A DNA stretch of 9,559 nucleotides from Chitinophagaceae bacterium UBA4412. GTDB lineage: Bacteria; Bacteroidota; Bacteroidia; Chitinophagales; Chitinophagaceae. Of the stretch, positions 1 through 5,430 are shown one piece after another. The translations under genes and the position numbers were made by a program. Numbering within the stretch: the stretch's first letter is position 1; every line of letters begins with the position of its first letter. The notes beneath the pieces were generated by a model. The model did not search any database, was not told the DNA's origin, and saw only the letters and a list, made by a program, of their open reading frames with translations. The stretch spans positions 1 through 9,559 of the forward strand of contig DGQO01000154.1 of NCBI GenBank assembly GCA_002400445.1. The letters run 5' to 3'.

Positions 1-1
1 C

Positions 2-232
2 TCAAAGGCCCGCAATGCTACCATCAAGTTGGAAACAAATGATCAAAAAATTATTCTTGATATGCGGGATGACGGAAATGGCTGCGATATCAAGACGATG
101 AAAACTGGTTATGGCCTTATGCATATTCGCAACCGGGTAGAATTGTATGGCGGAAAAATGGAAATCGATTCCGCTCCGGGCAAGGGATGGGCAATGCATA
201 TTGAATTGCCTGCGCAGCCTGCGCTTCAATAA
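2..232 (+). CDS. Sensor histidine kinase, C-terminal ATPase end (5'-truncated by window)
   Basis: Only the last 76 residues are inside the window; the frame is open from base 2, so the gene starts upstream. What is visible is the second half of a HATPase_c domain: the tail of the N box (SKARNAT), the G1/D box DDGNG, the G2 motif GYGLMHIRNRVELYGG, and the closing strand GWAMHIELP. The GLMHIRNRVELYGGKMEIDSAPGKG layout is typical of NarX/LiaS/DegS-type (HisKA_3) kinases, which phosphorylate LuxR-type response regulators. No regulator follows it on this strand, so its partner would lie upstream or elsewhere. It converges on the lipoprotein gene, with a hairpin between them. The domain call is firm; input signal and partner cannot be seen. 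Confidence 0.9.
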   Translation, partial: SKARNATIKLETNDQKIILDMRDDGNGCDIKTMKTGYGLMHIRNRVELYGGKMEIDSAPGKGWAMHIELPAQPALQ

Positions 233-296
233 TGCTGGTACATACACGGCTGCCGCAATAATCTTTGTGACAGCCATGTATGAATGATATCAGCAT
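232..296. terminator. Hairpin filling the gap between two convergent genes (likely two-way terminator)
   Basis: The arms CATACACGGCTG (241-252) and CAGCCATGTATG (271-282) pair over 11 of 12 positions. The exception is C-A read as + RNA and G-U read as - RNA. The stem continues inward with CGCAA (254-258) against TTGTG (265-269), leaving the loop TAATCT. Farther out, ATGCTG (232-237) is complementary to CAGCAT (291-296). Together these fill the gap between the kinase stop (232) and the lipoprotein stop (296). There is no T-tract on either side, so it is not a textbook intrinsic terminator. It fits slightly better on the minus strand because of the G-U pair. Confidence 0.55.
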
Positions 297-694
297 CACT
301 TGGCCGCCGCTGTCCATTTTAACAGGTGAGTGTCGCAGGACAAAGCCACAATACTCATACGAAAGGTGCCATTGGCCAAGTTGCCTTTTACGGCGCCATC
401 CACCGCAAAGCGAAATGCAGATGAACCACCACTATCCGGATCGGTAACTACGGCATGGAATTCTCCGTTCTTAATGGGAATTCTTTTTTCCGGGCCAGCC
501 TTAATTTTTTCTGTACTTCCTCCACAGCGCCAGTATCCATCAAAAACAAGATCGGTAAGCCACTGCCCATCTTTGCTTACAGAGAAGCTAAGCGTAGTGC
601 TGGTAAACCCATTGGAAAACTTGCCGCTGAATTTCCGCTGCCCGCAGGCAGATAGCATTATGAAACATACCATAACGGTAAAAAACCAACGCAT
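296..694 (-). CDS. Small lipoprotein of unknown function
   Basis: 132 aa from the ATG at 694; a TTG two codons upstream is in frame but less likely. The N-terminus is a lipoprotein signal: Arg2, a hydrophobic run, then the lipobox LSAC with Cys17 as the predicted lipidated residue, so it should be anchored in the envelope. The mature part is short, Gly-rich and beta-strand-like: FSVSKDGQWLTDL, GYWRCGGSTE, IPIKNGEFHAVV, GAVKGNLANGTFRMS, then SCDTHLLKWTA. Two further cysteines (57 and 120) could form a disulfide. The pattern (strand, C, 'I.I..G.F', 'G...GTF', C, W.A) recalls small secreted beta-sandwich proteins of unknown function in several phyla, but I cannot name a family. It starts 18 nt after the stop of the upstream secreted-repeat gene, so the two are probably cotranscribed. 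Confidence 0.8.
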   Translation of the reverse strand: MRWFFTVMVCFIMLSACGQRKFSGKFSNGFTSTTLSFSVSKDGQWLTDLVFDGYWRCGGSTEKIKAGPEKRIPIKNGEFHAVVTDPDSGGSSAFRFAVDGAVKGNLANGTFRMSIVALSCDTHLLKWTAAAK

Positions 695-712
695 ATACAA
701 AAGTTAAGATGA

Positions 713-1432
713 TTAGTTTAACCCTCCCGCAGACACTACATTTGCGCCCCCCGCTGCAACCACATTAGCCCCGCCCGGTGCAATTACATTAGCACCGCCG
801 GCCGATACAACACCGGAAATGGCTTGCGGACTCAGCGACGCAGTGGAAATACCATTGCTGTTTATATTGCCCGCCATCGGCGTCATTGTTGAACGCTGCT
901 GCTGCTTCATCTTCCAGGTAGTGTGTATGCCCACCAGTTGTACAAAAGAATAAGTGGGCTGAGCCATCCAGTATTTTAATTCATCGGCAGAGGCTGTTCT
1001 CCCAAACACTTTATAATAAGATTGACGGATCACCAAAGATTTTTTGTCCGGGTACACTCCGAGCCAGTTTTGCACATGATTCGTCATGAGCTGAGCATAT
1101 GTTTTAAACTGGCCAGACCAATAGCGAAGTTCATCTGCACTCGGCTGCCAGCCAAAGGCATCCTGGTAAGAGCGGCGCACTGTTTGCTCTCTTTCCGCCT
1201 GGTTTGATTTAATGTAAGAACGATGCAAGTCTACCATTTGCGCAATGGTCTTGTTACCCACATTATTTCGCCAGTAGTTGGCTTCACTGCTGGTGGGATA
1301 CCTGCCAAAAGCTACGAAGTAACTTGCTTTAATAACTTCGGCAGGCGTTTGCGCACATAGTTGCAGGCTGCCAAAAGAAAGGAAAAACATCATCGAAAGG
1401 ATGCAAATAAATTTTGCTTTAAGGTTTAGCAT
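713..1432 (-). CDS. Secreted protein with three DUF4214-like SY..aFGR..YW repeats and a GGANV tail
   Basis: 239 aa starting MLNLKAKF, with an apparent signal peptide (residues 1-27, cut near LCA/QTP). It has no lipobox, so it is probably periplasmic or exported. Three copies of one motif are spaced about 50 residues apart: VIKASYFVAFGRYPTSSE..YW (33-54), VRRSYQDAFGWQPSADELRYW (85-105) and VIRQSYYKVFGRTASADELKYW (134-155). This resembles the 'Y...LGR.pd..gl.YW' unit of DUF4214-type domains found in secreted and surface proteins; that link is by motif only. After a Ser/Gln/Asn-rich linker, the C-terminus is a glycine repeat with GGANV at 212, 220 and 228, ending GGLN. No enzyme motif is visible. 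It lies 92 bp downstream of the response-regulator gene and 18 bp ahead of a lipoprotein gene, so envelope function is likely but its role is unknown. Confidence 0.8.
   Translation of the reverse strand: MLNLKAKFICILSMMFFLSFGSLQLCAQTPAEVIKASYFVAFGRYPTSSEANYWRNNVGNKTIAQMVDLHRSYIKSNQAEREQTVRRSYQDAFGWQPSADELRYWSGQFKTYAQLMTNHVQNWLGVYPDKKSLVIRQSYYKVFGRTASADELKYWMAQPTYSFVQLVGIHTTWKMKQQQRSTMTPMAGNINSNGISTASLSPQAISGVVSAGGANVIAPGGANVVAAGGANVVSAGGLN
716..805 (-). repeat. 24-bp-period in-frame repeat encoding the GGANV tail
   Basis: The last 30 codons of the secreted repeat protein consist of an 8-residue unit of the type [SA]AGGANV[VI]: SAGGANVI, APGGANVV, AAGGANVV, SAGGLN. At DNA level the copies have diverged at third positions, for example gcgccc, agcccc and agcacc in the Gly-Ala-Asn part. 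This suggests the peptide repeat is kept by selection rather than being a fresh DNA slippage product. Confidence 0.75.
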
Positions 1433-1493
1433 GTTGATTATTTTTTGGAATTTAAAATTATCAACAAATAAAACAAGTAAAACTATTCCGTTG

Positions 1494-1513
1494 AATACCT
1501 GCTGCCGGGTATT
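1494..1513. other. Short hairpin downstream of the response-regulator gene
   Basis: AATACC (1494-1499) and GGTATT (1508-1513) pair perfectly around an 8-base GC-rich loop, 12 bp beyond the stop codon of the response regulator in its direction of transcription. No T-run follows on the minus strand, so it could be a weak terminator, a processing site or chance. The rest of the 1433-1524 gap is A/T-rich; I see no convincing promoter for the downstream secreted protein there. Confidence 0.3.
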
Positions 1514-1524
1514 TTGATAATGGC

Positions 1525-2154
1525 TTAGAGAATACCATTGCTACGCCCAAAGTTTATAAGGCCTACCACAGATTTTACTTTAGTTTTTCGAATAATATTT
1601 TTCCGATGTGTTTCTACAGTATGCGGTGATAGAAAAAGTCTTTCACTGATTTCCAGCGTTGAATATTCTAAAGCTATCAGTCGTAGTATTTCAATCTCTC
1701 TTGGCGAAAGCAGCGGCTTCTCCTGCTTATCCTGTTGCATGGCTTTTGCAAATTTTGTAGAAAGAGATTGCTGCACATATTGCCCCCCTTCCATTACGGT
1801 AATGATAGCTTGCTGCAATTCCTGCTGCCGTACATTTTTAAGAAGATAACCATTGGCACCAGCGTCTATCATCGTGCCGATATGTGACACATCATCATGC
1901 ATGCTCAAAACGATAACCTTTATAAGCGGATACTCGCTTGCAATGAAACGTGTGAGTTCAAGCCCTCCCTTTTCGCCCATACTGATATCGGTGATCACTA
2001 AGTCAGGCTGAAGGGCTTTTATATCATCCATAGCCTGTAGCACATCAGAAGCCTTTGCCAGCACTTTAAATTGCGGTACATCATGCAGCAATGAAGCGAT
2101 GCCATCCATCAGTAAATCATGGTCGTCTGCTAAAATGATTTTTATGTATTTCAC
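1525..2154 (-). CDS. NarL/FixJ-family (LuxR-type) response regulator
   Basis: 209 aa. The receiver domain (about 1-120) has the acidic pair Asp10/Asp11, the phospho-acceptor Asp56 in VITDISM, Ser84 and Lys106 (LLKN), so all catalytic and switch residues are present. A LuxR-type helix-turn-helix fills about 147-209: LLSPREIEILRLIALEYST..EIS..L.LSPHTVETHRKNI. The protein should be a DNA-binding regulator switched by phosphorylation. It starts at a GTG inside a GTGA overlap with the stop of the kinase gene. No ATG lies nearby and the domain begins exactly here (KYIKIILADDH), so the start is well supported and translation is coupled. The cognate kinase is certainly the upstream gene; targets are unknown. 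The secreted protein just downstream is the nearest candidate. Confidence 0.96.
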   Translation of the reverse strand: MKYIKIILADDHDLLMDGIASLLHDVPQFKVLAKASDVLQAMDDIKALQPDLVITDISMGEKGGLELTRFIASEYPLIKVIVLSMHDDVSHIGTMIDAGANGYLLKNVRQQELQQAIITVMEGGQYVQQSLSTKFAKAMQQDKQEKPLLSPREIEILRLIALEYSTLEISERLFLSPHTVETHRKNIIRKTKVKSVVGLINFGRSNGIL

Positions 2155-4082
2155 AGCGTCTGTTTTTTTGGGCGAAGTTGCCGCCAGTTTTTAAAAGATA
2201 TAATGGCCGTACTTCCTCTCCCCGGCCTGCTATCCATTTGGAAATTACCATCCAACCAATGCACCCTGCTCTGCAGGTTTTTTAAACCCAGGCCTTCCTT
2301 GTTTTCCGAAAGCAAAAAGCCTTTGCCATCATCTTCCATCAGCAACTCAATTTCCTCTTCATAGATGCCCAGTTGTATCACGAGGTTTTTTGCCGCAGCG
2401 TGCTTTATTACATTGTTCAGTAACTCCTGAAAAGAACGGTAAAGCACCAGAGAAAGCATATCATTATCCAGCACAGCTTCTTCCTGCAGCATGAAAGAAA
2501 TTTTCGGTTCATCCAGGGTTTCACCCCACTGCTGCACGGTGCGTTCAAGAGCTTTTACAAGGCCAAAATTTAGAAGGAGTTCTGGTGTTACCTGGTGCGA
2601 GAGTTCCCTTACCTCATTGCTTGCCTGCAAAATGAGATCATCAACTTTGAGCAGGCGCTCCTCTCCGCCGCTCGCCTTTTTAAGCTGCAAGCTAGCTGCA
2701 GCAAGGGTTTGGCAGATGCCATCATGCAGGGCGCCGGCAATGCGCCTCCGCTCATTTTCTTCTGCAATCATCACCTCCTGGGAACGCTGCTTTTGCTCCT
2801 CCAGTTGTTGTAATGCCAGCCTTGCACGATATTTATCCTTCACGGACTTATAGTTAAAAAAAGCTGCGACCAACAGTAAGCCAAGGGCAAAAAGAGAAAT
2901 GACCAGCCAGCGTTGCTTTGTTTCATTAGCAAGTTTCGCTTCAAGGTTTTCCTGCTTAAGGATAAGGTTTTCAGATGTTTTTTTCTGCGTTTCAAACTGT
3001 ACCTGCATCTCCGCCATTGCTTGTGTATAGCGATCATCCGCCACGCTGTCTTTAAGCCTCAGCATCCTTTTGTAATACCTGCCTGCGTTTGGATAATCAT
3101 TTACCATTTCATAAGCCCTGGCCAGCATGTCGTAAGCGGCCACCATTTTAAGCGGGTTTGCATATTCCGTGCTCAATGCCTCCGCCTTTTTAGCCCAGAA
3201 AATAGCATCTTCCGGTTGCTTGCTTTTTAAATAAAGCTGAGCAATTTCAAGATAGTCTGAAGCCTGCATAGCTGGATCTGCTACTTTTTCCCGCACCCTA
3301 CTGCCTTCTTTAAGATACGCTAATGCCAGGTCAAGGTTTCCTTGTTCGTAATTGCTTCGAGCCAGAATATTCAGCCCGTTTGCAAGATCCGTCATGCGCC
3401 CAAGCCGCCTTGCTTCATTGATGCCTTTGGTTGCATATTCTGTTGCCAGTTTATAATTGCCCATGCTGTTATAACAGGAAGCTATATTGCACAGCAGCAA
3501 CGCAAGATTGCTGTAATCAGGTGCAGGGTTAAGTGCTAATACCTCCTTAAAAAAACGTATGGCTGCTTCTGGCTTTGCATCTTCCATATAGGCCCAGCCA
3601 ATACTTACAAGGGTGTTGGTTTCCATCGCCACATCATGACGCTGTTTAGCCAGTTCTCTGGCTACAGAAAAATTTGCCAGCGCTTGCCGAAACTGTGTTT
3701 TCTTCACATAACACTGCCCTTTTAAAATATAAAACTCAGCCAGAGAGCTGTCTTCCATAATCCCCGCGGTATGTTGCAGTGCACTGTCAATGCGGTTAAT
3801 AACTGCATCTACTACCCCATGGCGATAACCCAACCATGCCTGAAAAAAAAGGGTTTTTATAATGCCGTGCCGGTGCTGCGCTTTTTGTGCAATCTGTTGT
3901 AGTTGGCTGATGTGAAGTTTTGCTTGTTCTTCATCGCTTTGCATAAGCAGGGGTATACTGCTTATCAATGAATCAATGCGTGCACTGTCGCCCGGGGATT
4001 GCCCAACGGCCGTAAAGCTCCGCCCCGCTAGCAGGAGCAGCAGGAAAACACGAAATAATTTATGTAGGTAGAAAGCTGGCAT
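2151..4082 (-). CDS. Sensor histidine kinase with periplasmic TPR region, one TM helix and HisKA_3/HATPase_c domains
   Basis: 643 aa from the ATG at 4082. That start is preferred because it gives a signal sequence (MPAFYLHKLFRVFLLLLLAG, cut near residue 28) and follows a purine-rich GAAGAA; the open frame reaches 4238 only through a TTG. Residues about 55-345 are helical TPR-like repeats (for example LVSIGWAYMED.KPEAAIRFFKEVLALNP and LNILARSNYEQGNLDLALAYLKEG), predicted to sit in the periplasm. A coiled-coil-like stretch leads to a TM helix (about 392-410, WLVISLFALGLLLVAAFF). The HisKA_3 domain follows with phospho-acceptor His453 in RRRIAGALHDG. The ATPase domain has the N box ELLNNVIKHA (about 553-562), DDGKG (about 584) and GLGLKNLQSRV (597 on). 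It should sense an envelope cue and phosphorylate the overlapping regulator. The 142 bp upstream, after the SDR gene, presumably hold the promoter, though I cannot identify one. Confidence 0.95.
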   Translation of the reverse strand: MPAFYLHKLFRVFLLLLLAGRSFTAVGQSPGDSARIDSLISSIPLLMQSDEEQAKLHISQLQQIAQKAQHRHGIIKTLFFQAWLGYRHGVVDAVINRIDSALQHTAGIMEDSSLAEFYILKGQCYVKKTQFRQALANFSVARELAKQRHDVAMETNTLVSIGWAYMEDAKPEAAIRFFKEVLALNPAPDYSNLALLLCNIASCYNSMGNYKLATEYATKGINEARRLGRMTDLANGLNILARSNYEQGNLDLALAYLKEGSRVREKVADPAMQASDYLEIAQLYLKSKQPEDAIFWAKKAEALSTEYANPLKMVAAYDMLARAYEMVNDYPNAGRYYKRMLRLKDSVADDRYTQAMAEMQVQFETQKKTSENLILKQENLEAKLANETKQRWLVISLFALGLLLVAAFFNYKSVKDKYRARLALQQLEEQKQRSQEVMIAEENERRRIAGALHDGICQTLAAASLQLKKASGGEERLLKVDDLILQASNEVRELSHQVTPELLLNFGLVKALERTVQQWGETLDEPKISFMLQEEAVLDNDMLSLVLYRSFQELLNNVIKHAAAKNLVIQLGIYEEEIELLMEDDGKGFLLSENKEGLGLKNLQSRVHWLDGNFQMDSRPGRGSTAIISFKNWRQLRPKKQTL

Positions 4083-4163
4083 TTCTTCAGGCAAACGAAC
4101 ACTTGCCAGCGAATGTAATTTTTTTTCTCGCAGAAATGATAATCCATTTCGTCTGCGTGTATG

Positions 4164-4188
4164 CTTATCTGTTTCTCCCGTTGATAAG
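4164..4188. other. Dyad CTTATC-N13-GATAAG upstream of the sensor-kinase gene
   Basis: Perfect 6-bp inverted arms (4164-4169 and 4183-4188) lie in the 142-bp gap between the SDR stop and the kinase start, about 80 bp ahead of the kinase ATG. This could be a regulator site or a weak transcript end for the SDR gene, but with arms this short chance is possible. Nothing else in 4083-4224 stands out. Confidence 0.25.
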
Positions 4189-4224
4189 ATTTCCAGATAT
4201 GCCTGACGATCACAAGATTCTTTC

Positions 4225-4890
4225 TCAAAGCCGGGCAACCACCTTAATATCTTTTACTTCTAATACCGGCTTTGCAAACCCAAGTCTGCTCACGTTAATC
4301 ATTGCTCTCGCCAGTTCCCGCAGCGTACAAATGTACCGGGGTGCCAGGGCCCTGATGATGGGAGCCAACCAGGAAAAATATTTATAAGCCGGCAACAAGA
4401 ATTTTTGGCCCGGCGTAGCAATGAGCATACCCGGGCGAAAATTGTACACCGCAGCAAACCCCAGTTTCTGCAAGTGATTTTCTGTTCGCCCTTTTACCCT
4501 GGCCCACATGATTCGACCTTTCTCAGAACTATCCGTACCAGCCCCGGATACATAGCAGAAACGCATACCGGCATTTTGTGCGCTGAGTACAGTAGCCACT
4601 TCCATCGTGAGTGTGTAGGTTAATTTTTCATATTGAGCCTCTTTCATACCTACAGATGACACGCCGAGGCAAAAGAAGCACGCATCAAATCCTTTTAAGG
4701 CATCGCCTAAAGGTGAAAAATTGAAAAAGTCTTCATGCAAAATTTCTTTTAGCTTCTGGTGTGTATAACCTGAGCTGCGCCGGTTCACAATGAGGATTTC
4801 ATCTACTTCCTCATTCTGAAGGCACTCTAATAAAACAGCTTCACCCACCATACCCGTTGCACCTGTAATAATCACTTTTATTTTTTTCAT
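4225..4890 (-). CDS. Atypical short-chain dehydrogenase/reductase (TIP30/HTATIP2-like NAD(P)-binding protein)
   Basis: 221 aa from the ATG at 4890 (MKKIKVIITGATGMVG); a TTG farther upstream (4935) is open but would put 15 unrelated residues before the Rossmann strand. The nucleotide-binding motif GATGMVG (Gly10, 13, 16) is complete, and NRRSS at 36-40 follows strand 2, a common NADP(H)-type position. CFFCLGVSS (71-79), YVSGAGTDSSEKGR (113-126), WARVKGRTE (129-137) and the strand ending FRPGMLI (151-157) match the TIP30-like layout. The Lys of YxxxK is present (133), but the Tyr position holds Trp129, so classic SDR redox chemistry is doubtful; a cofactor-sensing or non-catalytic role is possible. 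It is transcribed away from the umuD operon across a 117-bp gap. Substrate unknown. Confidence 0.88.
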   Translation of the reverse strand: MKKIKVIITGATGMVGEAVLLECLQNEEVDEILIVNRRSSGYTHQKLKEILHEDFFNFSPLGDALKGFDACFFCLGVSSVGMKEAQYEKLTYTLTMEVATVLSAQNAGMRFCYVSGAGTDSSEKGRIMWARVKGRTENHLQKLGFAAVYNFRPGMLIATPGQKFLLPAYKYFSWLAPIIRALAPRYICTLRELARAMINVSRLGFAKPVLEVKDIKVVARL

Positions 4891-4947
4891 CAGCCAGGAT
4901 TTTGAAAAGCAATTTATTCCAATATCTGACGGCAACGTGGAAAAGAT

Positions 4948-4967
4948 ATTCTCCCTTCAATTCTCCC
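4948..4967. repeat. Two ATTCTCCC direct repeats in the SDR/umuD intergenic region
   Basis: ATTCTCCC occurs at 4948-4955 and again at 4960-4967, with a 12-bp period and a 4-bp spacer. The pair lies where the -33 region of the umuD promoter would be, and no TTG-type -33 element is visible there. It could be a binding site for an activator or another regulator shared by the divergent genes. Only two short copies exist, so chance cannot be excluded. Confidence 0.3.
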
Positions 4968-4983
4968 GGATAAAAAGAATCCC

Positions 4984-4991
4984 TATTTTTG
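4984..4991 (+). promoter_or_regulatory. Putative Bacteroidota -7 promoter box (TATTTTTG) for the umuDC operon
   Basis: TATTTTTG matches the Bacteroidota sigma consensus TAnnTTTG at every fixed position and sits 17 bp ahead of the umuD ATG. Transcription would begin only some 10 nt before the start codon, giving a very short leader. No good -33 TTG is visible at the usual distance. It is overlapped by the inverted repeat at 4988-5008. Confidence 0.5.
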
Positions 4992-5008
4992 CTAAAATTA
5001 TTAGCAAA
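4988..5008. promoter_or_regulatory. Perfect inverted repeat, probable repressor operator of the umuDC operon
   Basis: The arms TTTGCTAA (4988-4995) and TTAGCAAA (5001-5008) are exact reverse complements around the 5-base spacer AATTA. The left arm overlaps the last four bases of the -7 box, the centre covers the expected transcription start, and the right arm ends in the A of the umuD ATG. A bound dimer would block both polymerase and the start region, as expected for a damage-regulated operon held off by a LexA-like or XRE/S24 repressor. The UmuD-like protein lacks a DNA-binding domain, so the repressor must be encoded elsewhere. I found no second copy in the window. Confidence 0.6.
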
Positions 5009-5430
5009 TGCGTCGTGAAAAAAATGAGGTTGATCAACCCATATTGGAATATATCCATCAACCCGTAACTGGGTTTCCATCGCCGGCAATGGATCATTTG
5101 CAGCCAAGAATCGATTTGAATAAAGAATTTGTACAACACCCGATTTCCACTTTTATGATTGAATGCCTGGGCAATTCAATGATCAATGCATTTATTCCGC
5201 CAAAAGCCCGCCTGCTGATAGACCGCAGCATTACGGCACAGAATGGTGACATTATTTTAGCTGTGCTCGACGGAGAATTTATCGTGCGCCGGTTGGTAAA
5301 AAATAAATTCAAATGTTTTCTCCGGCCGGAGAATTCCAAGTACCGGGAAATTGAAATAAGTAATGACCGGGACTTCACCATCTGGGGTGTAGTAACCCAT
5401 GTGATCACGAACCTAAAAGATATGCGCTGA
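5008..5430 (+). CDS. umuD: UmuD-like S24 protein (Pol V subunit) with altered catalytic dyad
   Basis: 140 aa, colinear with E. coli UmuD (139 aa): GFPSPAMDH...RIDLN, GNSMINAFIPP, ITAQNGDIILAVLDGEF, FTIWGVVTHVI. No DNA-binding domain precedes the S24 fold, which separates it from LexA. In UmuD, RecA-stimulated self-cleavage yields UmuD', which joins UmuC to form Pol V. The catalytic Ser is present (Ser57, equal to Ser60), but the position of Lys97 holds Arg94 (codon CGC in FIVRRL); the nearest Lys is residue 98. The cleavage-site pair Cys24-Gly25 is Thr21-Gly22. Cleavage may therefore be slow, absent or differently arranged. The ATG at 5008 fits the UmuD N-terminal length. The stop overlaps the umuC start (TGATG). 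Family call firm; processing uncertain. Confidence 0.93.
   Translation: MRREKNEVDQPILEYIHQPVTGFPSPAMDHLQPRIDLNKEFVQHPISTFMIECLGNSMINAFIPPKARLLIDRSITAQNGDIILAVLDGEFIVRRLVKNKFKCFLRPENSKYREIEISNDRDFTIWGVVTHVITNLKDMR

Noticed and set aside
330..707. Plus-strand open frames opposite the small lipoprotein
   Set aside because: The minus strand has a clear lipoprotein signal and lipobox; the plus-strand peptides have no such features.
1433..1524. TTTATTTG / TAGTTTTA as a promoter for the secreted repeat protein
   Set aside because: Each misses one fixed position of TAnnTTTG and no TTG lies at the right distance.
4083..4238. N-terminal extension of the sensor kinase by 52 codons
   Set aside because: The extension starts at a TTG, would overlap the SDR gene end and would bury the signal sequence; the ATG at 4082 fits better.
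4891..4935. N-terminal extension of the SDR from a TTG
   Set aside because: The Rossmann strand begins right after the ATG at 4890; the extra 15 residues match nothing in the fold.
5008..5430. Reading the S24 protein as a LexA repressor
   Set aside because: It has only about 20 residues before the cleavage-site region, no helix-turn-helix, and is colinear with UmuD.
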